From Diphasiastrum complanatum (taxonomy: Eukaryota > Streptophyta > Lycopodiopsida > Lycopodiales > Lycopodiaceae): a stretch of DNA of 64,000 bases. Under the pieces are notes generated by a model. The model did no database searches and was not told the DNA's origin. It saw nothing but the letters and a program-made list of their open reading frames with translations. Below, piece by piece: positions 34,426 through 46,113 of this stretch. The stretch is taken from assembly GCA_029204225.1 (NCBI GenBank), contig CM055096.1, positions 30,516,557 through 30,580,556 of the forward strand, read 5' to 3'. Each line of letters starts with the position of its first letter. Positions within the stretch are counted from its first letter, which is position 1. The translations under genes and the position numbers were made by a program.

Positions 34426-34480
34426 AGCGGCGGGGGGAGGGGGGGGGGGAGGGGGGGGGTGGGGGTGTGTGTGTGTGTGT
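34426..34480 (+). repeat. Poly-G tract followed by (GT)n
   Basis: Several runs of 5-11 guanines, interrupted by single A or T (about 34432-34465), then GT repeats to 34480. Such a tract can form a G-quadruplex. Length may be inexact because of sequencing or assembly error. Confidence 0.8.
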
Positions 34481-35730
34481 AAAACGTCCCCTAGGACTCC
34501 AAATCAAGATAGAGCTCCATGCTTACAAAGGGAGAATGTAGTAGACAAAATTGTCTCAACCAATCCTAGATCAAATACCGATCTAGCCCCCGAGCATTTC
34601 AGAAAATAGGCAAATCACAAGAGAAGCGCTTCACAATCCAATAGCACAACAACCACAAGACTCTCCATGATTCTCATGGACATAGGTGAGGGTATACATA
34701 GAGTGTAGAGCCTATCCCACTTGCCCATGCACCAAATCCACATGAAAGCACTCTAGCATATCATGCCAATCTCCGATGCATGTCCACTGCATGTAGGTAC
34801 CACCATTTAATCTCATGAGAATGCCACAGTAGTCATAGTTAATGTGCGTACTATATTTCTAATATTGTAACTAGTCTAGTTAACATATTTCAGTATACTA
34901 CTCAGCATAGTGAGATAAATTTAGCTTGAGGTATTGACGTTGGCAAGATTAGCGCGTGTCGGGGTAGGAAGAGCGAACCAATGGAATACAATACATCCAT
35001 GTTGCCTGACGCAAATTTCAAAGTTTGCTGTAATATATTTTTATTTTCAGTTTATTTGAGCTACGTTAAGTAGATTTGAAATTCATCCATTTTGATTGGG
35101 CCGTGGTGGTCGAAACTAAAGAAAAAAAATAAAAGTATCTTTACAAAGGTTCATTTTTTATTTTGGAATTCCTCTAATGTGTATCTAAATCTTGTCTCAC
35201 ACCAAAGATGAAGAACTCCAAGAATTTGAGCCAACTCCCCCCATGAGATTCAAAAACACTTGAAAACACTCAAGGAATCCACAAAAAACTCAAACACAAT
35301 GGATTTGTGTGAAACTATGTGGCTATGGCACCAAAATCTCATCTAGATCACACACAAACTAGATTGACAATGCAAAATCATGATAATCAACACTTTTGCC
35401 TATATTGTGATCTTGATCTTCATGGTCATTATGAGGCATGGAGGCCTCGGGTTTCTCTCTTTATAATGCAACTATTTTCAAGGAAGTGGAGCTTTCAAGC
35501 CCAAGATCATCTTCAAGCATGGAGGGAACCGAAGGAATTGGTGGCAAATTGGTAGAATGCTCATCAAAGGAGTTGGCAGTGGATTTCCACCAAAGAAATC
35601 CTATCATGGATTTGGTGAATTTGCTGCTATCAATGATCCCTTGGCTGATTTCACATCACATTCATACCAAAGGATCCACTCAAGAAGTATCTCAAGTTTT
35701 TTGTTTGATCTAGTATCTCATCAAGCTAGT
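34481..35730. other. No recognisable gene
   Basis: AT-rich. The last few hundred bases (35313-35730) may be the non-coding 3' end of the copia-like element whose LTR starts at 35741. Confidence 0.3.
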
Positions 35731-35740
35731 TTTTGAGGAG

Positions 35741-36240
35741 TGTGAAAAATTGGCAAAATCTAGCTTGATCTTTTGCAATATCATGTACATAGTGAAATCT
35801 CACACGTGTGAAGCATGTTCCCACATTTGGAGGGTAGCCATAAATTTTTTAGTTCATTTATGAAGAGTTTGATTAGTCAATAGGCCTTAATCTTGCATGT
35901 TAGTAGGTGATTAGGCCGATTTTGGTGTGTGATGTAGCTCGAGGTAAGTTAGGCTTCTTACACATGGCATGATAGTAGAGAGCTAGTGACACTTTCCTAT
36001 GTGTTGTCATGAAGTCATGTGACCAATCTAAAGTGAAAGATCCATGACATTGGTCCAATCATAATCAAGGTCATTATGTCACTAGACCAATCAAAGTTAG
36101 AGGAGCTATGTAAAAGATCCAATCATTTAATTTGCTTTCTATTCCTCTTGGATCTCGAATCAATATATATAGGAGCTCACTCTTTGTACAATTAATGAAG
36201 TTGAGAGCTAATGCAATTTTGGTTCACATACGTTTTTGGT
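35741..36240 (+). repeat. Copia LTR of the C family (3' LTR), end approximate
   Basis: Starts TGTGAAAAATTGGC directly after the purine tract TTTTGAGGAG. The same junction occurs in element C1 at 49571/49572, where it reads TTTGAGGAGGAG then TGTGAAAAATTGCC. The LTR also carries the palindrome TCACACGTGTGA, near 35800, and a TATA word (ATATATATAGG) near 36165. No copia coding sequence lies before it. The right boundary was not found. Confidence 0.5.
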
Positions 36241-37200
36241 CTATTCTCTCTCTATCCGAGAGCAACATGCTTAATTTTGTCTCTCATAGTGAATTTCACT
36301 TTTTTTTTTTCTTGTTGGGTAGATGAGCTCTTGCCTTGATTCAAAGCTTGATAGATAGCCCTTGAAAATCTGATTTGATCTATCATAGATGCATCTTGTG
36401 CAACCTCACATACATGGAGGTCATTGTAGATCTTTGCATGGTCCTCAAATCTCAATTTTTAACAATACATATTTAATGGATCAACAAGATCTTGACCATA
36501 TTTTGGATGCACATCTACAAGATAGAAATCATCAATTTAGGCATGCTATAATTGCATAAATCACTAAGATCTGATCATAGGCACTCAAATACAGTACGGT
36601 AATGTCCCTTTCCGTACAAGAACTCTACACACTAGAAATCAAGATAACTTGAGAAATATGCAAGAGATGGACATAGAAACAAAAAAGATGAGTTCTCCAT
36701 AGAGAAAAAAACTTTGATAATTATCTCGCCACACAGGTGCAACTATTTATAGCTTCCAAAATGTCATTTGGCCAATTGCCCTAAACTTGCCCTAAATGGT
36801 AACTTCTTGGTACTTCAACAAAAAACCTAGAAATTCTAATCTAGATGGAATGTATGAAATCTAGCCAATTAAAATGGGTCCATATTGGATCTCATCCATT
36901 TATCTACTTGCCAAAAATAGTATAAGCACTATTTAGGCCTTTATTGACAAATATAAATATATCTCTAAGTTGAAATTTCATGTTGGCCTCAAAATTGCCA
37001 ATAGATCAACTAAACTAGTTGAATTTTTCACAAGAGGGTGCCTTGGACATAGGGATCAAACTTAGCCTAGATAGTTGTTGAGTAAGACCATGGCATTAGG
37101 TGACCCACCTACATGCCGTATTAGCATGTGTGTTGGGATAGAATGTACATGCACTGTGCTATTGCATGGGTCTTAACTACTAAAAATTGAATTGAGTATC
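36241..37200. other. No recognisable gene
   Basis: AT-rich spacer; short frames only. Confidence 0.3.
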
Positions 37201-37890
37201 ATATCGGAGAGATTTTTGGTGCCCAAGCTTTGAAAATAGCAATGGCAAGAAGACGAAGATCTACAACTGAGTCTGTGATTCTTTTCAATGAGAAAGATGA
37301 CACTGATAACCGGAAGCCAATGCACTTTACAATAATCATAGGTGTTTTTTTATTGAAGGTCTTCAGATTTATATCCATCAAACATAAGTGAATGGGAGCC
37401 AGCACAGTCACTTGCAAGAATATTGGATGTGATTCATTCTGATGTTGAAAAGCTGCAATATAGAGAAGAAGTCCAAAGGAACTTGCAGATAGTGGTATAT
37501 ATTTTTATGAATCTTCATATATACCACAAACGGATGGGGGTTTTGGCAAGCTTGAAGAAATTCCATTGCCAAGTTTTCAGAGTGACGAGTGGCCTACTTC
37601 TGATAGTATTGTTTTTGAATCCTTCAGATGCAAGCTACTCTTGGATGTTAGAAATGTCATGAAGATAAGTACGGGTTCGAAAATTGTCCACCTAAGTCGG
37701 TTTCTCTCATTACATATATTTGTTGATTTTTTCTCAAGTGCAAGTGTTCAAAGGACACCAACTTTATTTGTTTGCAAGGATTTATCAAATGAGATTTTGT
37801 CAAATCTCATGGATCAATGTTGGGATAGTAAAAAAAATAAAGATATAGAATGTAGGATAAAAAAGTCGTCTGTGGTAAACCAATGAAACT
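37201..37890 (+). pseudogene. Broken exons of an unidentified host-like gene
   Basis: Three plus-strand blocks have protein-like composition. At about 37203-37340, FGAQALKIAMARRRRS and NEKDDTDNRKPMHF are followed by a GTGTTT donor-like site. At about 37365-37480, NISEWEPAQSLARILDVI and VEKLQYREEVQRNLQ follow a T-rich, AG-ending acceptor-like site. At about 37485-37665, another frame gives DSGIYFYESSYIPQ and SFQSDEWPTSDSIVFESF. The hydrophilic, low-stop character suggests former exons, but frames do not join cleanly. I do not recognise the family. Confidence 0.35.
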
Positions 37891-38197
37891 TCCTTTCTCT
37901 GCACATTTTCTTTGAGGTAGTGATACCTACTTTCGATATGCTTACTTTGAGAGTGAAATCTCGGATTCAGAGATATTGCAATTTTCTACGAATCCACTCC
38001 CTCCTACTCTCTCTCTACAAGCATAACTAAATTATATAAACTCCAAATTAGATATACATGCTAAAAAGGTACTAAAGTAGTAAGAAACTTAAGCAAATAT
38101 GCATAACACACAAAGTTATACTAACAATAGCCAAACACCACATTTAGCTCTCTTGCATTAAGGATGGAATTACATACAATGAGCTTCTTTTATAGAT

Positions 38198-38441
38198 GGA
38201 GTTCCCTTTCCACATTTGCTTATGGGACAAGACATCTCACGTCTCGATATAGAATGCAAGTTCCTTTTTGGAAGCTTGACTTTGACATTTAAATACTTTT
38301 AAATATAGAATGCAAGTTCTTTTATACAAGCTTTCGGAGTTCCCTTTCCACATTTGCTTATGGGACAAGACATCTCAAGTCTCGATATAGAATGCAAGTT
38401 CCTTTTTGGAAGCTTGACTTTGACTTTTAAATACTTTTTAA
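38198..38441. repeat. Tandem duplication, 138-bp period
   Basis: GGAGTTCCCTTTCCACATTT at 38198 recurs at 38336. Both copies contain GGGACAAGACATCTCA and GATATAGAATGCAAGTTCC with only a few differences. Confidence 0.9.
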
Positions 38442-39429
38442 AGTCTAACATTAAACCTTGAGACTTACCAAAATTGTTTTCTTGCCCCTAATAACTATTG
38501 GCACCACAAGTTGGACTTATACTCGCAAGAGGCTAAAGTAACTACTGTCGGTCTCTTCAAGATGGGCTTATACACGTAGGATGTCATGCTTGGGCCATTA
38601 ATTAAACAAAACTGATTACCAAAATAATTCTGTACAAAGGCTCCTTTCTTGTAAGGTGCTCCTTTTTTTAACTCTCCCGGACTCCATTGAAATGACCCTT
38701 AGGCCTTGTATTTCAGCCCCCACACTCCCTCGCTACTATTTGGTTGCTAGTCCCATGGCAATTCACTTGAAAAGCAATTCATGCAACTCGGCATCCAGCT
38801 CTTTGTTGTGCTTCCGGATTTCTTGGATGATTTTGCCATAGTCTTCCATAGCCTGGGCCGGTAGAGTGGTTTCATCCTTAAATGGCCCAAACACATGTGA
38901 GCCACGAAGCAACCATTGGGTGCGTTGTCACTCCTCCACTCATGTTGCATGCTGAGATACCGTCATTGCCGCTCTATAATAAATTCTTGCCACGGTTAAC
39001 TAGTCTTGGCATTTTAAATTGGATAAAGGGGTGTTGAGGTCAAAAAACAAGGAGCCCAAGGAACGTTCCCAATGGAACTCGAGAGAATTTAGAAAAGAGA
39101 GTTCCTTACAATTTAGGGCCGCTTGGCGCATCGTGGGGTCAACTGAGTGGAAGTGCTTTGTGTAGAACTGGTCCAAGGCGTACTAAAAAATCGCTTGATT
39201 CGTCCATCCCCTAGAGTTGGAATTACTAGCCAGTTGGGTAGTGCACTGGCGTCCTACTTTTCTGGCCATTGCTCACGTCGTGGGATGGAAGGATGGTGGG
39301 GATCCATGCGCAGATACTTGAAAATTTTAAAATATTCTCATAGGGTCTTTGTTTCGTCCTTCAAGAGACATTGGGCCATGTGGGTTGAGGTGCCAGCTGC
39401 TCGATTATTTGTTTTTCTTGGCCCTTGAT
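38442..39429. other. No clear gene; possibly decayed gypsy gag tail on the minus strand
   Basis: Minus-strand frames contain coiled-coil-like charged segments near 38760-38900. These could belong to the gag-side remnant at 39430-40440, but nothing diagnostic was seen. Confidence 0.25.
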
Positions 39430-40440
39430 TTCAGCTGTAGAGCAAGGCAAAACATAATTCCCTCCCACTTGGTCATTTGGGTACTTGGCTTGAAATGCTA
39501 AATGGTTCTCTCCACAACTGTAACACTAGATAGGTGCTCCATTTCCATAAAAATGTTGTTGAGTGGTGAATAGGAGATAGACAGAAGCTTCAACTCCATC
39601 CGCATCCTCGATCCTTGGGTACAAATACATATTCCAAGCTTAATTCTAATTGGGATTTAGGATCCTGACTTGTTGAAACAAAGTTTGCTGGAACGATCTG
39701 GCGGTTCATCTGACGGCTAGGTTGTCACACTACTAAGGCTGGTGTTGTGTTATTGGGTCCAAGTAGTGCTAGGCGTTGTTAAGGTGCCTATTAGAATATT
39801 GGCCTCTAATAACTTGTAACCTAAGGTCCCTTTTGTTGCATCCAACGACTTGTATTCTTGGATTGTAGATACAAGTAGAGATATCATGGTTATTGGTGTT
39901 GCAAAAGATGCAAAACCTTTGGGCATTTGCCTACCTTGAGGGCATTCATTTGCAGTGTGATTTTGTTGGCATGTGGCACACCAAACATTATCACGTTTGG
40001 GAAATTGATTGATAGTAGACACTTGGGATGCAATATTTTTCAGTTTTTGTTCAAATTCCTTAGATAGCTTCTCAATCTGGGCTTGATGAGTCTTAGTCAT
40101 AGTCTCAAGCTATTGTAACAATAGTTGAGTGACAACATCAGATGAGTTTCCATCACCTTGGGCTCTATGGCTTTGGTCAATAATAATGGTCCTTGAACTT
40201 TGGAGTTCGTACTCCTCATCAAAACCTTTAGCTTCTTCTCGGATGGCATCATCCATGGCATCACATACAGTAGCGTAGGTTTTTGACAGTCTAAGTTCAC
40301 ATTTAATGGATTTTGGGAGGCCAACCATGAACCATATTAGCACGGCCTGGTCAGGTGCTAGATGAGAAGTGTCAAAATTATAAAAAGTTATCTATCCTAG
40401 TCTTAGGGGTTTCATAAAGTTTTATCTCAAGCTTCTTTGT
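39430..40440 (-). pseudogene. Ty3/gypsy gag remnant, same type as G1
   Basis: The minus strand has LAPDQAVLIWFMVGLPKSIK and AMDDAIREEAKG (40390-40110), closely parallel to G1 gag (FLSGLPKRIRREL, NAMDDAIREED). Next is a knuckle CATCQQNHTANEC (about 39960-39990), and after a gap a second, CYSCGENHLAFQAK, with its last Cys lost (about 39480-39520). Stops and frameshifts occur throughout. The gag continues to about 40440, beside the LTR starting at 40448, so the original 5' part is displaced or lost. Confidence 0.75.
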
Positions 40441-40447
40441 GTAGATT

Positions 40448-40817
40448 TGTGATAGGGCCAAAAATTGGCATAGCTGGCAAATTGGTCAAATCCACATGTA
40501 AAGCCGCTATTGAGCCAAAAGTCATTTGTGATGCAAACTCGAGCTATGTAGGCTAGTAAATAGGTTTGTGACACTTGTATTAATGTAGTTTGATGAGTGA
40601 TGAAGTCAAAGTGTTGGCTTTGGTCAAAGGGTCCAATAGGAATTGAGAAATCTTGAAGAAGGGTCCAATAGAATTGTAGGATGAAAGTTCCTGTCTTTTG
40701 GAATCAAGTGAAAGGCTATCCACTTCCAATTATTCTATTTGGAGGTTGAGGACGGAGTCTATTCTAACACTCCAAGATGTGATGGATAGGAAGTCCTAGT
40801 TACATAGGTATGTAACA
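40448..40817 (-). repeat. 3' LTR of a chromovirus-type gypsy element
   Basis: The minus strand starts TGTTACATACC at 40817, right after the purine tract AGGGGGAAGGAA (40818-40829) and the integrase-chromodomain ORF. It ends CCTATCACA at 40448: 370 bp with TG...CA ends. The low-coordinate boundary is inferred from the terminal CA and the start of gag sequence beyond it. Confidence 0.65.
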
Positions 40818-40833
40818 TTCCTTCCCCCTAAAT

Positions 40834-41655
40834 TTAAATTTTTCCTTGTATTAAAAAATTTGGAAAATTCTTCTGGAAATCAGTCTCCTTTTCCCAGGTA
40901 TCCTCCTCTTCTAATTTGCCTCTCCACTTGACTAAAAATTCCCGAAGCACTCTACTCCGTAGAGTCCTCTGCTGGCTATTAACAATCGCCTTGGGTTCAG
41001 GTGGTCTACTCATGGACTCATCACGAAGAAGTTCCACTAGATCTTCCACAGGGACCAAGGTCTCCCCAACCCCCAACAAGGGTTTCAACTTACTAACGTG
41101 GAAAACATGATGAATTCCAATGTTAGCTGGAAGGTCTAGTTTGTATGGGACCTTGTTTATCACTTGGATAACCTTAAAAGGACCGCAATACCTAGGCGCC
41201 AACTTTGCACACTTAATAGTTTTCAAGCCCCTAGAGTGACTAGGGACTCTCAAAAACACCCAGTTGTTGACTATGAATACCTTGTGCTTCCAAGATAGAT
41301 CATCATAGTGCCTTGCCCTGTCCTGGGCACTTCTTATGCTATCTTTAGCCAGCTGTAACATTTCTTGCATATCCGCAAGAAAATCAGCTGCGGCTTGCAC
41401 CCGTAGGTTTTTCATGCCAACAATAATTGGTGATCGAGGTTAAAAACCATACATAAGCATGGAAGGGCTAAATCTGGTCGTTGAATGTTTTGCACTGTTA
41501 TATGCAAATTTCACCAGAAGAAGGTACTGTTCGAAGCATATCCTCCATCATCTGATTGGTCCTTTCTGTTTGACCGTCTGATTCCGAATGATCTTTAGAA
41601 CTCATACTTAAAGTTGTTTCCAACTTTTCAAATACTGCTTGCCAAAAATTCTTAG
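40834..41655 (-). pseudogene. Chromovirus integrase C-terminal half with chromodomain
   Basis: 41655-41420 (minus) gives the end of the integrase core: FWQAVFEKL, SESDGQTERTNQMMEDMLR, including the Glu of the catalytic triad in a GQTER context. The frame then shifts and carries stops. The ORF 41415-40834 (193 aa) holds the integrase C-terminal GPFKVIQVINKVPYKLDLP and HHVFHVSKLKP. It ends in a chromodomain-like REFLVKWRGKLEEEDTWE, which in chromoviruses directs integration to methylated heterochromatin. A purine tract and LTR follow at once. Everything upstream of the integrase core is missing: at 41655 the sequence switches to a plus-strand gypsy piece. Confidence 0.85.
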
Positions 41656-42298
41656 GAGGGATAGGCTATTATAGAAACTACGTGATGGCCTATGCCTCAA
41701 TGACCTACCCTATGACTGAATTACTAAAAGAGGAATCTGAGTGGAATTGAGATGAAGAATGTGAACAATCTTTTCGAAACCTGAAAGAAGCTTTAGCAAA
41801 AGCTCCTATATTGAAACCACCAATGTATGATCGTGAATTTACGTGTTCACTAGTACTACAGACAGCTATATCAACTATTGTCTAGCTCAAATATGGGATA
41901 AAGTCTATCATCCAATTACCTTTGTTGGTCATAAACTAAATGCAGTAGAACTCACGTATACAAAAGTTGAGAAGATTTGTCTGGGGATTTCATATGCTGC
42001 TACTAAATCTAGACACTATCTTCTACACAGGAAAGTAACGTTTTTTACAAAGAGCAAAGCAGTGACACTGATGATGAACAAGTTGGAACCACCTGGTTGC
42101 TTAATGACATGGATTTTGTCATTGCAAGAATTTGATTATGGCTTGCAAAGCAAACCACCGCGATTGCAAGGTCTAAATGACTGCATTTGCGAGTTGAAAA
42201 ATATTACGACCAATGACAGTGATTGGAAAAATGATCATTTACGTGACCTATTGCGAGTAGACATTACCATGATCACAGAATCTAGGTTGATATTCTAA
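41652..42298 (+). pseudogene. Ty3/gypsy reverse transcriptase end and RNase H fragment
   Basis: The plus strand starts with FLGGIGYYRNYVMAYASM (about 41652-41706), the RT connection segment before RNase H, then MTELLKEESEW and a KEALAKAPIL segment. The RNase H domain follows (41843-42298): HPITFVGHKLNAVELTYTKVEK, then SRHYLLHRKVTFFTKSK and WILSLQEFDYGLQ. The first catalytic Asp region is altered by a frameshift near 41845. The fragment starts exactly where the minus-strand integrase fragment ends. Confidence 0.85.
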
Positions 42299-42375
42299 GG
42301 AATATTTGAGCCATCTTGAAAAGGATACAGACTTAAGCCTAGAACTGAATCAGTCAAGTTTAGGCCTTTGCGCCA

Positions 42376-42749
42376 TGTTGTAATGACTTAAAGTTATTTA
42401 GTTCTAAGCCTAAGTCTAGAAGATTGGAACTTAAACTAGTTTGAATAAGTTCAACTTAAGTGATTTCAATTGTTTATGGTCCATTGGGGGTTTGTCCCAT
42501 CGTACCAATTTAATTAAGTTAAGCCTATGTGGTCTATTTGTCCCATAGTGCCTTTTTGTAAGTGACCACCACTCCAAGTATATATAGGAGTGGAAGTGTC
42601 CATTTTGCAAGAAGAACCTCATTTGCATAATAGAGCTTTATCTTCTTCCATTGAGAGTTCTCCTCCGTGAAGATTTTATAATTGTTACACTGTGTATTAT
42701 AATTTCTATGAACCAAGTTAATTAGTTTTATTTTATTGTTGGGCCTTTC
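42376..42749 (+). repeat. Gypsy LTR D, left part (interrupted by element B)
   Basis: Probable LTR start TGTTGTAATG at 42376, with a TATA box TATATATA at 42579-42586. The LTR is broken at 42749 by the family B element and resumes at 47371. Joined, the LTR would be about 675 bp and end CCAACA at 47674, before a gypsy primer site. The left boundary is tentative. Confidence 0.5.
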
Positions 42750-43925
42750 TGTTGTAAAGCTATCTTCATAAGCTTTACTTCCGGCACCAGCATTGTCCCC
42801 GGCGCCAGCAGCGCCCCTGCTGCTCCCGTTGGCGCCGACGCCACTCCCGGCACCACTGTGACCAGAATCCAGCCGGCGCCAAGTTCCTATGGCTGAAAAT
42901 CTTTGATCGGTTCTAGCGAAGTCCAGAGAGCTCAGATCGATGTGCAATCACCTCACACGATCTAGGCATGATTAAAGGAAGCCTATGGATCAATAAAATC
43001 TAGAGACAGAAAATGACTTTCTAGAAAGAGAAAATCCTAGAGAGAGAAAAATGTGCTTTACCAGCCTTGGTAGAGTGCTTGGTATGAGGGAGGGTGCCGA
43101 ATCCCACCAATACTATAGGGGAGTGCGGGTTGTGACTCAGGGCGAGCTCCAACCAAGTCTCAGCCTCCCTTGCTGGAATGTTGTCCTGGCATTCGCCTTG
43201 GTATGCCAGCTCCCCGGAGACTAGGGTCGGTCACACACTTGAAATGTAACCTTCTCAGATTTATCAATAAATTGGGATTTTCCTCAAACTGACTTTGATT
43301 ACCTTCTGGGTTTCAGTGTTCGGTAAAAGTGCCAGTTGTAAGGCCGCTTCAAAATTTTTAAGTTGGCACATAGCTGAGGGTCGTATCCCAGGATGCCAGC
43401 GGTATGCCGTTGGGACCATTCGGTACGTGGCGCTAACAGTATGCTGTCGGGACCATTTGGTCCAGGAACTGGTTGTCTCCATATCTGTCGCGGCTTGTGG
43501 TTCTGAGTGTTCCTTGCATGAACATGAATGAGTTAAGCTCTTGGGGAACGGGCTCTAACCTGTCGGCTGAGTTGGATGGCTTGCTTGGGTGGAAGTTACC
43601 TGTTTATGGCTGTCCAGTCTGGCATGGCGCCAGGTTGGCTTCCAGCGCTCGTGACGAAGATTTCAGTTGGTTAAGTCTGATCTAAGTCAGATCGCTTGCT
43701 TGGAATGGATGTTATTCGTTTGTAACGAAGCTTCGAGTTGGTTAAGTTTGATGTATGTCGGGCGGCTTGCTTGGAGGGAAGTCACCCACATCGGGACCCC
43801 CGATCTGGCATGGCGCCAAGTTGGATCTCAATGTTGGTTTTCAAAACTTCAAGTTGGTTAAGTCTGATCGTTGTTGGCGAGTTGGCTGCTTGTATGTCAA
43901 GTGGGTTTGGATGGCAAGAGTTGGA
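42750..43925 (+). repeat. 5' LTR of element B
   Basis: Similar to 46114-47300 along its length. Diverges after GATGGCAAGAGTTG, so its last part and the primer site are unclear. It contains the GGCGCC-rich block near 42785-42880. Confidence 0.85.
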
Positions 43926-43939
43926 CTTGATGAGTCAAG

Positions 43940-44250
43940 GTGCTGCCCTTGAGGTGTAAGCACGGTCAGTTCTCGCGGTTCGGGCCTGGCGCCGTCTGCA
44001 CGTAGGACAGATGAGGCAAAGTGCTGCCTAGGTAGGTGAAAGCACGGTCTGTGCCTTGTGGGGTGCGGGGTGACATATTCGAACTGTACGGGTTAACCAT
44101 TGATACAGAGATGCTGCTCAAATTTGGGTGTAAAGCACGGGTGGTTAGCTGCCGGTGCGGGATAGCTGCCGATCGTTTAGCTATAAGGGCTATCAACCAA
44201 AAAGTGGTGGGGCGTGACTTCGGCAATGTGCTGCTTAATGGTGAAAGCAC
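43940..44250 (+). repeat. Four spaced GTGCT...AGCAC stem-loop motifs
   Basis: Motifs at 43940-43963, 44021-44045, 44111-44138 (ATGCT variant) and 44228-44250. Each has GTGCTGC(C/T), a 13-18 base middle containing GGTG, then AGCACGG. Spacing is 80-120 bases. Confidence 0.65.
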
Positions 44251-45159
44251 GGATAGTTGGAAGGGTGTCCTATGTGGGCTGAAACTGTGATCGATTTGTA
44301 TGGGCGCGGCTAGGCAAAGGTCCGTTGGAAGGACCATCTCAAAGGGGGACCTTGTCTTTGTTACTTGTTAGTAAACCTGCTTGAGTATCTTACTTGTATG
44401 TATTCGTGGTGAGTCTTAGTACTCGTGCTTTGCCTAGTTTGCATGATTGCTTGTGATACAAGGAGCTGATGGCTCGAGAAGGAATCTTTCTTTTGAAGGC
44501 TGATACCATCAAACAAAGAGGACTACAAAATCTGTGGGACAGATTTGTAGTTCAAGTACTCGCACGTGAACGGCAACGAAACGACTCAATGTTTGCAAAG
44601 GATGGATGTCTAGCCTGTTTCTTGGATTAGTTTCATTTGCGACAACGCCCACCAAGATGCAAGCAGGAAGTCAAAAGTTGGAAAGGGCAATTTCAGGGGA
44701 GATCTTCTATGGAGCAGTTGGTCTTCATTTTGGGACGGCCACCTTCGGAACTGAAACTCACTGAGCATGGGTGATATCCAGTATCAGTTGGGTTTTTCCT
44801 CAAAGGGGAAAGACTAGGATCTTCAGAGATTGGCAACAAGTTGGATTGAGCCATAATTTTAGAAGATGGGAAGCAAAGTGTTGGAAAGGCTTTTTGTCCG
44901 AAGAACTCTACTCTAAGTCCGGTCAGCTGATATTATAAGCAAGAGGGAAACTACACATCTCTCTCTCTTGGGCCAAATTTTGAATGAAAGTTGATCAAAC
45001 CGGAGGCAAATTCAAGGTGACCTAGCCATACTCAAACGAGGAGACTGGCAAACTTTGGACCTAATAAGCTGACAAGTTTTTGTTGTGGAAAGGAAAGCTT
45101 GTTATAGGCTTTCTCTAGACCAGCAATGATGAGGAAACATATGAGTATGCTAGCTTGTG

Positions 45160-45530
45160 TTACGTGTAAGGCAGCTGATCAATGAAGGAATTGTGAAAGT
45201 TGAGTCTTGCATGAGAGACTTGGTATTTCGAACGGACGCTAAGGGACAGTTCGCGTTGAGATCGGACTAGTGCAAACTCTGGGTGCACGTGTCTGATTTA
45301 AAGAGAGCTACTTGAAGCCAAGCTCAATGTACACTTCTTGTTTTGACTGTGAGGCAACTGACCAGTGATGGAATTGTGAAAGTCAAGTTTTGCGCGACGG
45401 ACATGGTGTTTCAAACAAACACGAAGAGATAGTTCGGATGCGGATCAAACTGGTGCGACCCTTTGGCTTTCCACGAGGTCAATGGTTACATTTGGGCTGA
45501 TTCAATGAGCTACTTCAAGCTAAGTGAGAG
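45160..45530 (+). repeat. Degenerate tandem duplication inside element B
   Basis: Units begin near 45161 and 45347. Shared words are AAGGCAGCTGATC/GAGGCAACTGACC, GAATTGTGAAAGT, CATGGTGTTTC/CTTGGTATTTC and GAGCTACTT(G/C)AAGC. Period about 186; roughly 70 percent alike by eye. Confidence 0.6.
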
Positions 45531-46113
45531 GTGCATTGCGGAGTACTCAATCTTTGCCTACCTTAAAGAGCCAAGAAGGAAATGTATCAAGATCAGGCTA
45601 GGACAAGGAGAGAAATCAAGGTGCAGAAGCAACAAGGCACGGAGTGGACCATAAAGTGGGCAATCAAACGATAAATCCTTTGGCTCAGGGAGCCTTGATA
45701 CCTATGCAAAATTGATCAAATCTGGATCTCAGGGAGCTCAACACAAAGTGCATCCAGGACAAATCAGGAGCTCAAAGGAGTTCCAAAGTAAAAAAGGCAG
45801 AAGCGACAGGGGCAAACATTACACAGAAAGGCCTCTGTCACCAGTTAATAAGGTTCTTGGGTTTTACGTAAGCGATATAAAATCTACGCTTCTCCCAAAC
45901 AAAGAGATATTTTCAAGTTATGTAATCTTTCAATACAAAGAGGTGAGCCTCCGACTTGTAGTGTGCCAGCTTCAATGTTAATAAAAAGTGGCCAGGCAAT
46001 TTTTTTTTACTGTGCCAAGTAGCTTAGATGTATATATTAATTTTAATTGGGAGACACCTTTATTTTAATCTGACATCTGATGAGGACATCAGATTTTATA
46101 AAGGTGGGGTGGA

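Larger units (their letters stand above)
43926..46113 (+). other. Internal non-coding region of element B
   Basis: No protein domain on either strand. Two structured features stand out: four spaced stem-loop motifs at 43940-44250 and a degenerate tandem duplication of about 186 bp at roughly 45160-45530. The right end is a polypurine tract (46100-46113). Confidence 0.7.

Noticed and set aside
44036-45981. Short plus-strand ORFs (63-89 aa) inside element B
   Set aside because: No similarity to gag, pol or any recognised family, and they are interrupted relative to the repeated units, so the element is treated as non-coding.
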